This document shows, piece after piece, positions 29,063 through 39,731 of a stretch of DNA of 64,000 nucleotides (position 1 is the stretch's first letter; each line of letters starts with the position of its first letter). A model generated the notes under the pieces. That model had not been told where the DNA came from. It saw only the letters and a list, made by a program, of their open reading frames with translations, and ran no database searches. Source of the stretch: Pseudarthrobacter sp. Fe7 (GTDB lineage Bacteria > Actinomycetota > Actinomycetes > Actinomycetales > Micrococcaceae); the NCBI GenBank assembly GCA_024372495.1, contig CP099977.1, forward strand, positions 1,674,001-1,738,000, given 5' to 3'. Made by a program: the position numbers and the translations under genes.

Positions 29063-30462
29063 TCAGCTTTTGATGCCCAGGGACTCCAGCATCGGACGGA
29101 ATTTAGCCCACGTCTCCGCCAGGCTCCGCCTCTGGCTGGGAGCCGTCAACTATGCCGCAGCCGGCATACAACCGCACGGTTTCCGGGCTCTCAATCACTG
29201 CACCGCGCAGGGCGATGCCCCACTCGCCGTTCCCGGCCGCGTCAAGCCAGCCCACTGGTCCGGCATAGGGACCGCGGTCCAGGTGCTCCAGCTTTCGGAT
29301 CAGCTCGCCCGCCACCTGCGTGGGGGTTCCGCAGACGGCGGCGGTGGGATGCAGGGCATTGATCAGGGCCAGGCAGGTGGGCACGTGGCCTTCCACCTCT
29401 GTCAGTTCCGCCTTGACGTCGGACGCCAGGTGCCAGACGTTGGGCAGGCTCCAGGATGAAGGGCTCGTCATGCGCATTCATCGCCTCGGAAAACGGCGCC
29501 AACTGCCTGGTCAGCGACTGGATGGCGATTTCATGCTCATGCCTCTGCTTTTCGGACCCGGCCAGAACACGCGTTGCGTAGTCCATGGGCGGCCCGTCCT
29601 CGCCATGCGCGTCGCGGCGGTCCAGTGTGCCGGCCAGCACCCGGGCCTGGGCGGTGCGTCCTTCCACCTGGATCAGCATCTCGGGCGTGGCGCCCACCAG
29701 CCCGTCCACGCCGTAAGTCCAGCACTCGCGGTACCTCACGGAAAGTTCCCGCAGCACATCTGCGGCATGTACGCCGGAGGGAATGGTAGCCACCACGTCC
29801 CGCGCCAGCACAAGCTTCTCCAGCGCGCCGGTCCGGATCTCGGCAACGCCAGCCGCTACGGCATCCTTCCAGGCGTCCTCGCTGAGGGACCCGGTGTGCA
29901 GCGTGGCCCCGGCAGCAAGGGGAGGGGGCGTACGACGGCGCCGCCCCCTGGCCGGGCACGGCACCTCCGGCTGCGTTCCCGGCGGAGTCCGCTGCCGCCG
30001 TCGTGCCTTCCGGGGCCTGGGTATACACGGAACCATCGCTGAGCCAGCGGTCGAGGGCTGCAAGGGCCGTCGCCTCGGTGAGTGGGCCGTCGTCGAACGT
30101 CAACTGCGTGAGCCACGCCCGGTTGTCCCGCACTCCCACCACAATCTCCGGGACGATCAGGCGGGACTGGTGCGCCGAGGTCTTGGAGAAAGCGAAGGAA
30201 CCGAAGGCCACGGGGCCGGTACCCGGGAGCCCGACGGAGTCGGTGACATCCGCCTCGAGGACAAGGTGCCGCCACCAGATGTCGGCCTCCAGGAACCGGT
30301 CCGGCCCCGTGGTGGTGAAACGTGCGATCTCGCCGAATCCCGTCAGTCCGGCCTCGCGGCGGGTCCAGCAAAGGACGTCGTCCCGCACCAGGAACGAAGG
30401 CAGCCCCCGGGGAACGCCGTGCCATCCAGGGGGACTGTCAGTGTGCGGAACGTGCTCGTCAT
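29063..30462 (-). CDS. menF: Isochorismate synthase (menaquinone-type)
   Basis: Chorismate-to-isochorismate enzyme opening the menaquinone branch. Motifs of the anthranilate-synthase-like fold are visible: LEKLVLARDVV, GLVGATPEMLIQ, VLAGTLDRR, GSEKQRHEHEIAI and LHPTAAVCGTP. Four frame breaks occur: two at SAGCTS sites (29121-29125 and 29446-29450), one extra base in the C run near 29930 and one missing G near 30395. Repaired length is about 465. The C-terminus then ends WAKFRPMLESLGIKS at 29063. It is divergent from menG. A salicylate or siderophore role is less likely given its neighbours. Confidence 0.85.
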
Positions 30463-30583
30463 GATGAGACAACACTAGTACTGAAAGGTACTCAGCCTGC
30501 CGGGTACCTTCCGGCACCCCGGCCTCCACTGGAGAAAGCTGTCCGGCATGGTCCGGACCCGCGTGAACATTTGAGACAATGTC

Positions 30584-31363
30584 ATGGTGAACCGAGCATC
30601 CTTGGATAAGCGTCCGGACGAAGTAGCCACGATGTTTGACGACGTCGCACCTAAATACGACGTCGTCAACGATGTCCTCTCCATGGGGCAGACCCGCCGC
30701 TGGCGGAAGATCGTGGTGGACGCCATGGAAGTCTCCAAAGGCCAGCGGGTCCTCGACCTCGCGGCCGGAACCGGGACTTCGAGTGAACCATATGCCGACG
30801 CCGGCATAGACGTTGTGGCCTGCGACTTCTCCCTGGGCATGCTCAAGGTGGGCAAGCGCCGCCGCCCGGACATCGACTTCATTGCCGGTGACGCCACCAA
30901 CCTGCCGTTCGCGGATAACACGTTTGACGCCACCACCATCTCCTTCGGACTGCGCAACGTGAACGAGCCCAAGAAGGCCCTGGCGGAGATGCTGCGCGTC
31001 ACCAAGCCCGGCGGCCGACTGGTCATCGCCGAGTTCTCACAGCCGGTGGTTCCGCTGTGGCGCACCATGTATACCGAGTACCTGATGCGCGCCCTCCCGG
31101 CCATCGCCGTCAAGGTTGCCTCCAACCCGGATGCCTACGTCTACCTGGCCGAATCCATCCGCGCCTGGCCGGACCAGGACCACCTGGCCGCCTGGCTGCA
31201 GGAAAGCGGCTGGGAGAAGGTCACCTACCGCAACCTCACCGGCGGCATTGTCGCGGTCCACCGGGCCTCCAAACCGGCTGATTCCTCACCCGACGGGGCT
31301 GCTGCCGCCATCGCTGCGCACAAGGGCCCGGTGGCCAAGCTGCGCCGCAACACCGTCCGCTGA
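30584..31363 (+). CDS. menG: Demethylmenaquinone methyltransferase
   Basis: SAM-dependent methyltransferase of the UbiE/MenG family that makes the last step of menaquinone synthesis. Motifs are the N-terminal [19 protein letters not shown] loop [16 protein letters not shown], and later [18 protein letters not shown] and [10 protein letters not shown]. It has 259 residues and is intact. GACAAT lies six bases before the in-frame GTG at 30587, so a leaderless start there, one codon after the ATG, is possible. It is followed by the reductase gene after three bases. Confidence 0.92.
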   Translation: MVNRASLDKRPDEVATMFDDVAPKYDVVNDVLSMGQTRRWRKIVVDAMEVSKGQRVLDLAAGTGTSSEPYADAGIDVVACDFSLGMLKVGKRRRPDIDFIAGDATNLPFADNTFDATTISFGLRNVNEPKKALAEMLRVTKPGGRLVIAEFSQPVVPLWRTMYTEYLMRALPAIAVKVASNPDAYVYLAESIRAWPDQDHLAAWLQESGWEKVTYRNLTGGIVAVHRASKPADSSPDGAAAAIAAHKGPVAKLRRNTVR

Positions 31364-31366
31364 CCT

Positions 31367-32699
31367 GTGAAGGTACTGATTGCCGGCGCGGGTCCGGCCG
31401 GATCGACCGCCGCGTACTACCTCGCCAAAGCAGGCCTCGAGGTCACGGTGCTGGAGAAAACCAGCTTTCCGCGCGAGAAGGTGTGCGGCGACGGGCTGAC
31501 GCCGCGCGCCGTCCGCGAAATCCAGAAGCTCGGCCTGCCGCACCCGGAGAACGACGGCTGGCGCCGGAACAAGGGCCTGCGCCTGATCGCCGGGGGCCGC
31601 ACCATCGAGCCTGCCCTGGCCCGAGGTATCCGACTTTCCGCAGTACGGGCTCATCCGCACGCGCCTGGGTTTCGACGAGGAACTGGCGCGGCACGCCCAG
31701 TCCGCCGGTGCCACGCTGCTTGAGCGGCACAGCGTCATCGAGGCACTCAGGGACGACGCCGGCCGAGTCACCGGGGTCCGCGCAGCGCTGCTTGACAAGT
31801 CCGGACGCAAGACGGGGGAGACGCGCGACTTCACTGCCGACGTCGTCCTCGCCGCCGATGGCAACTCCACGCGCACCTCCGTGTCCCTGGGGATCCAGAA
31901 GCGCGATGACCGGCCTCTGGGCGTGGCCGTGCGCACCTACTTCACCTCGCCGCGCACCGACGATGACTGGATGGAAGGCTGGCTGGAGCTTCCCGGCCGC
32001 GACGGCAAGTTGCTGCCCGGCTACGGCTGGGTGTTCGGCGTCGGCGACGGCACCTCCAACGTGGGCCTTGGCATCCTGAACTCCTCCAAGGACTTCGGCA
32101 AGCTCGACTACAAGCAGGTGCTGCGCGAGTGGACCGCCGGCATGCCCTCCGAGTGGGGTTTCACGCCGGAGAACCAGGTGGGTGAAATCCGCGGTGCTGC
32201 CCTGCCCATGGGCTTCAACCGCACCCCGCACTATTCGCCCGGCGTGCTCCTGCTGGGCGACGCCGGCGGCATGGTCTCGCCGTTCAACGGCGAGGGCATC
32301 TCCTATGCCATGGAGTCCGCACGGTTTGCGGCCGAGTTCATCATCGACGCCTCCTCCCGCGCTGCTGCCTCGGGCGGAACGCACGACGCCGACGCGCACC
32401 TTGCGCGGTACGCGGACTACGTGCGGGACCAGTGGGGATCGCACTTCACGCTGGGCCGGGCATTTGCCGCGCTGATCGGGAAACCGGCCGTCATGAAGCT
32501 CGCACTGCGCACCGGCATGCCCATCCCGGTGCTGATGCGGTTCGTGGTACGGCTCCTTGCCAACCTCACGGACCCGTCCGCGAAGGGCTTCGAGGACCGG
32601 GTGATCCGCGTCCTGGAAGCACTCGTTCCGGCCACATCCAATACCTTGCCAGCATCGAACCAGCGGTATCCGCAACAAAAAGTTAGGGTTAACCCGTGA
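31367..32699 (+). CDS. Geranylgeranyl-reductase-family FAD oxidoreductase (menaquinone reductase MenJ-like)
   Basis: FAD-dependent reductase. The N-terminus has the dinucleotide loop VLIAGAGPAGSTAAYYLAKAG and KVCGDGLTPRAV; the FAD ribose motif LLLGDAGGMVSPFNGEGI lies near residue 300. Position between menG and a prenyl synthase suggests it saturates an isoprene unit of menaquinone, as MenJ does in mycobacteria. An insertion at 31608-31612 breaks the frame; repaired length is about 443. The GTG start follows the menG stop closely, and the stop overlaps the next GTG by four bases. Confidence 0.85.
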
Positions 32700-33797
32700 C
32701 CAAATCCGCAGACCAGAGCTGGACGCACGCCGGGCACGGCCTGCCGGACTCCGAACCCAGCCTCAACACCACCGCAATCGCCACGGGACTCCAGCTGCCG
32801 GCAGGCTTTGCAGCCATCGCAGGGGACCCCGAACTGGGCCCGGCCATCACGAACAACCTGGCCAAGGTGGAGAAGAAACTGCGCGAGGCCATCGCCAACT
32901 CTGATCCCCTCGCTGACGCAACGTCGCGCCACCTGGTGGAAGCCGGCGGCAAACGTATCCGGCCGCTGCTGACCCTGCTCTGCGCCCACCTCGGGGACGC
33001 ATCGCTGCCCGCTGTGGTGCAGGCCGCCGTCGTGGTTGAACTGACGCACCTTGCCACGCTGTACCACGACGACGTCATGGACTCCGCGCCGTTCCGCCGT
33101 GGCGCCCCCACGGCGCACGAGGTGTGGGGCAACTCGGTAGCCGTCCTCACCGGCGACCTGATCTTTGCCCGCGCCTCCATCCTGGTGTCCGAGCTGGGCG
33201 GCCGTGCACTGGGCATCCAGGCGCGGACGTTCGAGCGGCTGTGCCTGGGCCAGCTGCACGAGACCGTGGGGCCGCGGCCGGACGAGGATCCGGTGGAGCA
33301 CTACCTGTCCGTCATTGCGGACAAGACCGGCTCGCTGGTTGCAGCCTCCGGCCAGTTCGGTGCCATCTTCTCCGGCGCCGATGAGGCCTACGAGGACGTC
33401 CTGGTGGAATACGGTGAGAAGGTGGGCGTAGCCTTCCAGGCTCGCCGACGACGTCATCGATGTCACCGGCGTCAAGGTCAAGTCCGGCAAGTCCCCGGGA
33501 ACCGACCTGCGCGAAGGGGTCCCCACCCTGCCGGTGCTGCTCCTGCGCAAGGCCGCCGCCGATGGCGACCGGTCCGCCGTCGAACTCCTCACGCTGATCG
33601 ACGGCGACCTGTCCTCCGACGAAGCGCTGGCTGCCGCCGTTGCAGGACTGCGCGAGCACCCTGTCACTGCCGAGTCCTGGGTGGTTGCACGGCAGTGGGC
33701 CAAGGAGGCCATCGAAGCCCTGGCTCCGCTGCCGGAGGGCGTGGTCAAGGAGTCGCTGTCCAACTTCGCGCTGGCCGTGGTGGACCGCGCCAGCTGA
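32696..33797 (+). CDS. Trans-polyprenyl diphosphate synthase
   Basis: Long-chain prenyl synthase that supplies the menaquinone side chain. The first Asp-rich motif is YHDDVMDSAPFRRG. The second, LADDVIDV, lies exactly where the frame breaks at 33438-33442 (AGGCT for AGCT), so the raw sequence appears to lose it; repair restores FQLADDVIDVTG and KSPGTDLREG. Other blocks are GGKRIRPLL and VAVLTGDLIFARA. Repaired length is about 366. Chain length cannot be read directly; heptaprenyl to nonaprenyl is typical of the group. Confidence 0.88.
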
Positions 33798-33812
33798 TGT
33801 TGGTTCGTTAGG

Positions 33813-33849
33813 AGCCCGGTACCCCTGGATTACCAGCCGGTGCCGGGCT
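33813..33849 (+). terminator. Terminator after the polyprenyl synthase gene
   Basis: AGCCCGGTACC / GGTGCCGGGCT with one G-U pair, a 15-base loop and TCTTTG following, 15 bp after the stop. Confidence 0.75.
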
Positions 33850-33879
33850 TCTTTGTCATTGGGATGGGTCGTTAAACGG

Positions 33880-33927
33880 GATAGCCCCGGTCCTCAACAA
33901 CCGAAGTTGCTGTGTACCGGGGCTATC
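33880..33927. terminator. Second hairpin downstream of the menaquinone operon
   Basis: Perfect 12-bp arms GATAGCCCCGGT / ACCGGGGCTATC around a 24-base loop. It may serve as a backup terminator. The remaining bases to 34202 show nothing I can name. Confidence 0.65.
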
Positions 33928-34202
33928 TCTCCGTTCGCATCAGACCCGCCGGAGGCGTTTAGCGGATCCGTGAATAGCTTATGACAGCTTTGTCACAGTG
34001 CGCAAGTCCACTGTTACTCACCCTGTCAAAAAGTTTCCTGCCGAGTTTCCCCATGTTTCAGCGCCTAGGGCCACCGGCAACCGGAGCGGCGTGGCAACAC
34101 GCTGCAAGGGCTCTTCAAACATGGGGAATCCCAGCAGCCCGGTTACGCACATAGGTGGCTTCATGCCTTCTGGCCAGAGAGACCATCCGCTGTGCTGGCT
34201 CA

Positions 34203-35025
34203 ATGGAGCTTTGCCGATTCCTCGGTAACGCGGGCTCTGTGGCCCGCACTGCAACCATCCGGAGAGCGGGATTTTCGGATCGGGACATCCGCAGCGCGGC
34301 GGCATCCGGCCAAGTCCGCCGTCTTAGGCATGGCGTGCTGGCCCTGCCGGGAGCCAGCCCGGACTTGGTGGCTGCAGTCCTGGGAAACGGGCTGCTCACC
34401 TGCGCCTCGGGCGCTGGCCACCGCGGGCTGTGGTTGCTGCACCAGCCGGGAAAGGTCCATCTGTTGTGCCGGCACGCTGGACCACCGACTGCTGTGGTGC
34501 ACCGCGAGTCCCTGGTCCCGCACGGAACGGCAGAGCCCGTTGCAAGCATCACTGACATACTCATTCACGGTTTGCGCTGCCTGCCGGAGGGTGAGGCGGC
34601 GGTGATGGTCGAGAGTGCAGTGCGGCAAGGCGTGACCACATTGCCTTATCTGCGCCAACGACTGCCCGGAAACCGGAACGGAGCCTGCCCGGAAAGTGCT
34701 GGACCTGGTCGATGGCACGGCTGACTCTGCCATTGAGGTGGTGGCCCGCCTCCTCTTCCGGGCTGCAGGGATTTACACCCAAACCCAGGTCGACTTGCCG
34801 GGGATCGGCTGCGTCGACTTCCTGCTGGAGGGGTTCCTGATCATCGAGATCGACGGCGCCACCCACTTGGAGCCGCGACAGGTGAAGAAAGACCGCTCAC
34901 GGAACAATGCCAGCACCCTCAGGGGCTATGCGGTGCTGCGATACGGGTACGCGGACGTCGTCCACAACCCGCAGAAGGTGCTTGCCGAGGTCTGGCAGGT
35001 GCTCAGGGGCAGGGTCATCCGCTGA
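34203..35025 (+). CDS. AbiEi-like wHTH plus DUF559 (endonuclease-fold) protein
   Basis: The N-terminal part (ARTATIRRAGFSDRDIRSAAASG, near residues 12-35, then VRRLRHGVLALPGA) matches the winged-helix segment found in AbiEi-type antitoxins and many actinobacterial orphans. The C-terminal part has FLLEGFLIIEIDGATHLE and YGYADVVHNPQKVL, a very-short-patch-repair-like DUF559 fold with an Asp/Glu-type active region. An insertion at 34682-34686 breaks the frame; repaired length is about 273. ATG 34203 is preferred, with GTG 34155 as alternative. Such proteins occur alone in Arthrobacter; a defence or repair role is speculation, and no toxin partner is adjacent. Confidence 0.65.
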
Positions 35026-35148
35026 AACTCCCCAGCTTCCAACCGCAAAGCCGGGGACTCGCGGGCAAAACCGGGGAACACGCCGGTCGGCACCCCCTAA
35101 AGGTGGGGACATTCAGCGGGGGCCGGCCCACACGGGGAGCAGAAGACC

Positions 35149-35584
35149 CTACTCTTCCTCTTCTTCCTCGAACGCCCACTCGAACATGTCGAAGACGAAC
35201 TCGGAGAAGGTGCCTTCCTCGGACTTCCACTGGCCGCGGGCATTATTGCGGCGGTACACGATGGGGTCCGGGACGCTGAGGTCGCCCACGCGGAAACCCC
35301 AGGTGAAGGCTTCCTCTTCATCCTCGAGGAACATGAGGAAGCCGTCGTCATCGACTTCGAGGCTCTTCGGGGTCCCAGAAGTAGTGGTAGGCCTCCATCA
35401 GGTCCTCGCAGCCGCCCAGGGCCAGGTAGAACTCGCGCAGGACCAGCGGGATCTCGAACTGGTGCTCGGCGAGGGCCTTATCCAGCTCCTCAGGGGTCAG
35501 GCCGTCCGCTTCCTGCCATTCATCCTCGAGATACTTCGGAACAAGCGCGCGGAACTTCTCGAGGAACATGTCAGTCATGCTCAT
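35149..35584 (-). CDS. SMI1/KNR4-like small acidic protein
   Basis: About 144 residues after repair. The N-terminal half reads LTPEELDKALAEHQFEIPLVLREFYLALGG, the entry of the SMI1/KNR4 (SUKH) fold, then EAYHYFWDPEELEVDDDGFLMFLEDEE; the end is a run of six Glu. The frame breaks at 35360-35364 (AGGCT for AGCT). SUKH proteins often act as immunity proteins to polymorphic toxins, but no toxin gene adjoins, so it may be a housekeeping orphan. Confidence 0.65.
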
Positions 35585-35629
35585 ATCCTAGCTAATTCCG
35601 GCGCTCCCAAAATGACATGGAAACCAACG

Positions 35630-36283
35630 TCACAGCCCTGGATCGCTTGCCCGCCGGTGCCACCCGCGGACGGCAAGCGGCGCCTGCCAGGATCGCCGCC
35701 AGGCCAGGACGCGGAAGGTGAAAACCAGTGCGGCAATCCCGGCCGCGGTCAGCACGTTGAACACGCCGAGGACCCACAGCACCGCTGTCAACGAGGAACC
35801 CACGAATGCCGGCAGCGCGTAGATGTCCTGCGGGTTGAAAAGCTCGGGGACCTCATTCGCCGTGATGTCCCGCAGCAAACCGCCGCCGACCGCCGTGGTC
35901 ACCCCCAGCAGCACTGACGCCACCGGGTTCAAGCCGGTGGCCAGCGCCTTGAGCGTGCCGGTCATGCAGAACAGCGCCAGGCCGGCGGCATCGAACAGGG
36001 TCAGCAACGACGTATACCGCTGCACGCTGGAGAACAGGAAGAACACCAGTACGGTTGCCAGCAGCGGCGGGGCCAGGTAGGCCGGGTTGGTAAAGGCCGC
36101 CGGCACCACGCCGAGGATGATGTCGCGGATCACGCCGCCGCCAAGGCCCACCAGGGACGCCAGCAGAAGGGACCCGACGATGTCGATTTCCTTCCGCGCC
36201 GCCAGAAGCGAGCCCGACACGGCAAAGAAGAACACGCCCAGCAGATCCAGCCACACCGGGGAGTTGTCAAAGGCGAATGTCAT
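35630..36283 (-). CDS. UPF0126/TRIC-like membrane protein (putative glycine transporter)
   Basis: A 217-residue protein with about seven helices in two similar halves. Each half carries a glycine-rich kinked helix: GLGGGVIRDIILG and AVGGGLLRDITANEVP, the signature of the UPF0126/YicG group, which shares the TRIC channel fold. The intact gene lies on the minus strand next to the SMI1-like gene, divergent from the chelatase gene. Glycine transport is known for one relative; cation conductance is the other proposal. Confidence 0.78.
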   Translation of the reverse strand: MTFAFDNSPVWLDLLGVFFFAVSGSLLAARKEIDIVGSLLLASLVGLGGGVIRDIILGVVPAAFTNPAYLAPPLLATVLVFFLFSSVQRYTSLLTLFDAAGLALFCMTGTLKALATGLNPVASVLLGVTTAVGGGLLRDITANEVPELFNPQDIYALPAFVGSSLTAVLWVLGVFNVLTAAGIAALVFTFRVLAWRRSWQAPLAVRGWHRRASDPGL

Positions 36284-36343
36284 GTGGCGTCCCGGTATTT
36301 CAGAGAGGGCGGACAGGGCGGCTCCAACGTTACGCTAGCCCCT

Positions 36344-37200
36344 ATGAACAGCCCCATCATGATCGCCTGCGCCCATGGGACGTCCAACACACAGGGGGCC
36401 GCGGAGGTCAACGCGCTGCGCGCCGCCATCGCCGGGCTCCGCCCGGGCCTTGATGTCCGCGAGGCCTATGTGGACGTCCAGCAGCCGGACCTGGTGGACG
36501 TGGTGGCCGGCCTGCCGGAGGGGGACGCCGCCGTGGTGGTTCCGCTGCTGCTGAGCGTTGGCTACCACGTGAAGGTGGACATCGCCCGTGCTGTGAAGAG
36601 CCGCCCGGGCAGCGCCGCCGCCGCGCCGCTCGGACCGGATCCGCGGCTGGCCAGACTGCTGGACCAGCGGCTGCGCGAGGCCGGCACCACAGACAATGAC
36701 GTCATTGTCCTGGCCGCCGCGGGCTCGTCCAACCCCAACGCCGCGGTCAGCGTTGAGGCGTTGCTGGGCCAGTTGCGGGAGCTGCGGTCCAACCGAATGG
36801 TGGCTGCCTACGGTGCCTCCGCCCAGCCGTCCGTGCCCGACGCCGTCGCCATGCTCCGGGAGGAGCTCGCCGGTGGTGCCGGGGCGGGGGAGTCCGCAGG
36901 AGCGGTCGACGTCGGCGGCCGGGTGGTGATTGCCTCGTATCTCCTGGCGCCGGGCTTCTTCCACGACCAGTGGCCAAGGCCGGTGCCGACGTCGTGACCC
37001 AGCCCCTGCTGCCGTCCCCGACGCTCGCGGAGATTGCGCTCGACAGGTATGACGCCGCCGTCGCCATGATGGCGGAAACCGCGGCGGAAGCACGGGCAGA
37101 AGCCGCCACGGAGGTGCCAAACGCGGCTCCCGCAGATGCACAGCAGGGTGGCTTCTTCAAGGGCCTCCGGCGTTTCGTGACGAAATATTTCCCTAGGTGA
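36344..37200 (+). CDS. Sirohydrochlorin chelatase, CbiX type
   Basis: Class II chelatase that inserts Fe2+ into sirohydrochlorin to complete siroheme, needed by the sulfite reductase next door. It begins MIACAHGTSNTQG with the metal-binding His and has a second His in LLSVGYHVKVDI, in a duplicated CbiX-like arrangement (second half VLAAAGSSNPNA). The frame breaks at 36969-36971, where AGT stands for AGCT; repair gives FFHDQLAKAGADV. Length is about 285. TACGCT lies seven bases before the ATG with no ribosome site, again leaderless in appearance. Confidence 0.82.
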
Positions 37201-37218
37201 CTTAGCGTTTCCGGGCCT

Positions 37219-37248
37219 TTGTGACGCAAATCGGGGGCGCCCTACAGT
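37219..37248 (+). promoter_or_regulatory. Leaderless promoter of the sulfite reductase operon
   Basis: TTGTGA (37219-37224), 18 bp, TACAGT (37243-37248), then six bases to ATG 37255, so transcription should begin at the start codon. The embedded TTGTGACGCA recurs at 46703 and 46757 before the siroheme synthase gene. Confidence 0.65.
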
Positions 37249-37254
37249 CGTTGC

Positions 37255-39002
37255 ATGACTGATACAGCTCTAGCCGGAGCGTCCGCGGATTCCGCTGCCG
37301 CCAAGCGTCCCGCCCGCCCGTCCCGGCCCGCCGCAAAGCCGCACGGGCAGTGGAAAGTGGACGGCAAGACGCCGCTGAACGCCAACGAAACGTGGAAGCA
37401 GGAAGACGACGGCCTGAACGTCCGCGAGCGTATCGAGTCCATCTACGCCAAGGAAGGCTTCGACGCCATCCCCGGCCAGGACCTGCACGGCCGCTTCCGC
37501 TGGTGGGGCCTGTACACCCAGCGCAAGCCCGGGATCGACGGCGGCAAAACCGCCACCCTGGAGCCGCACGAGCTCGAAGACAAGTACTTCATGCTGCGGG
37601 TGAGGATCGACGGCGGTGCCCTCACCACCGAGCAGCCTGCGCGTCATCGGCCAGATCTCCGTGGACTTCGCCCGTGATTCCGCCGACCTCACCGACCGCC
37701 AGAACATCCAGCTGCACTGGATCGAGGTGGAGAACGTGCCCGAAATCTGGCGCCGCCTCGAAGCTGTTGGCCTGTCCACCACGGAAGCCTGCGGCGACGT
37801 GCCGCGCGTGATCCTGGGCTCGCCCGTGGCGGGCATCGCCAAGGACGAGATCATCGACCCCACGCCCCTCATCGCCGAGCCTGGGTGAGCGGTTCATCGG
37901 CAACCCGATCGTGTCCAACCTGCCCCGCAAGTACAAGACCGCCATCACCGGCCACCCCAGCCAGGACGTGGTCCACGAGATCAACGACATCGCACTGGTG
38001 GGTGTCCGCCACCCCGAACTCGGTGCCGGCTACGACCTCTGGGTGGGCGGCGCGCTGTCCACCAATCCGATGCTGGGTAAGCGCCTTGGCGCCTTCGTCC
38101 AGCCGGACCAGGCGGCCGACGTGTGGCTGGGCGTCACCAGCATCTTCCGCGACTACGGTTACCGCCGGATGCGCACCAAGGCCCGCCTGAAGTTCCTCCT
38201 GGCCGACTGGGGCACGGAGAAGTTCCGCCAGGTCCTGGAGGACGAATACCTGGGCTACAAGCTCGCCGACGGCCCCGCCGCGCCCAAGCCCGCCACACCC
38301 GGCGACCACGTGGGCGTGCACGAACAGAAGGACGGCAAGTTCTTCATCGGTGCCACCCCGCTGGGCGGCCGGCTGTCCGGTTCCGGCCTGGTCAAGCTCG
38401 CCGACACCCTGGAGGCACGCGGCTCCTACCGGCTGCGCACCACACCGCACCAGAAGATCGTGGTACTGGACGTCGAGAAGGACCACGTGGAGCCGCTCAT
38501 CGCGGAGCTTGACGCCCTGGGCCTGTCTGCCCGCCCGTCGGTGTTCCGCCGCGGAACCATCGCCTGCACCGGCATCGAGTACTGCAAGCTGGCCATCGTT
38601 GAAACCAAGGTGACCGCCGCCAGCGCCGTTGCCGAGCTGGAGCGCCGCCTGGCCGACCTCGCCGGCTCCGGCCAGCTGCCCTCAGCGCTGTCCCTGCACA
38701 TCAACGGCTGCCCCAACTCCTGCGCCCGCATCCAGACGGCGGACATCGGGCTCAAGGGCATGATGCTGCCAACGCCCGACGGCGATCCCTCCCCGGGTTT
38801 CCAGGTCCACCTGGGCGGTGGGCTGGCCAACAACGACCGCGAAGAAGCCGGGCTGGGACGCACCGTACGCGGCCTCAAGGTGTACGTCGACGACTTGCCC
38901 GATTACGTGGAGCGCGTGGTCCGCCGGTTCGTGGCCGACCGCGCCGATGGCCAGACCTTCGCCGAATGGGCCCACGCAGCAGACGAGGAGGCACTGCAGT
39001 GA
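37255..39002 (+). CDS. sir: Siroheme-dependent sulfite/nitrite reductase
   Basis: Ferredoxin-dependent reductase taking sulfite to sulfide (or nitrite to ammonia). The 4Fe-4S/siroheme cysteines are visible as CTGIEYC and NGCPNSC near residues 440 and 485. Two insertions at SAGCTS sites (37634-37638 and 37878-37882) break the frame; repaired length is about 581, as in SirA/NirA of mycobacteria. Operon position before cysH, cysD and cysN makes sulfite the likely substrate. The stop overlaps the cysH ATG by one base. The N-terminal 35 residues are a Pro/Ala-rich tail. Confidence 0.9.
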
Positions 39003-39731
39003 TGGCAAAGCACCATGCACCCGCCCCCAAGCTCCGCTCCAAGGATGAGCTCAAGGCCCTGGCCGAGGCTGGCGCAGCCGAGCTCGGCTGGGACGCCCCC
39101 GCCCGCGACGTGATCGCCTGGGTGGAACGCAACTTCGACCTGCCCGCCGTCGCCGTCGCCTGCTCCATGGCCGACGCCGTCCTGCCGGCCCTGGTCGCGG
39201 ACCAGATGCCCGGCGTCGACGTCCTGTTCCTGGAGACCGGCTACCACTTCCCGGAAACCTACGCCACGCGCGATGAAGTGGCTGCGAACCTCCGCGTCAA
39301 CGTGGTGGACGTCCTGCCGGAAACCACCGTGGAGCAGCAGGACCGGCTGCTGGGCAAGGACCTCTTTGCCCGCGATGCCGCCCAGTGCTGCGCCCTCCGC
39401 AAGGTGGCCCCGCTGCAGCGCACCCTGGCCGGCTATGAACTCTGGTTCACCGGCGTGCGCCGCGATGAGGCCCCCACCCGCACCAACACCCCGCTGGTCT
39501 CCTGGGATGAAAAGAACGGCCTGGTCAAGGTCAACCCGATGGCTGCCTGGACGTTCGACCAGCCTGGTCGAGTACTCCGACGACAACCTCCTGCCCGTCA
39601 ACCCGCTGCTTTCCCAGGGCTACCCCTCCATCGGCTGCCAGCCCTGCACCCGCAAGGTGGCGCCCGGCGAGGACCCCCGCGCCGGCCGCTGGGCAGGATC
39701 CGACAAGACAGAATGCGGGCTACACGTATGA
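39002..39731 (+). CDS. cysH: Adenylylsulfate (APS) reductase, 4Fe-4S type
   Basis: Reduces APS to sulfite with thioredoxin. Features: [11 protein letters not shown] (P-loop equivalent), [18 protein letters not shown], the cysteine pair [11 protein letters not shown] and the second pair [10 protein letters not shown], then a redox Cys in ECGLHV at the end. The CC...CxxC set marks iron-sulfur APS reductases rather than PAPS reductases, in line with the lack of an APS kinase gene here. An insertion at 39561-39565 breaks the frame; repaired length is about 242. It overlaps cysD by four bases. Confidence 0.92.
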
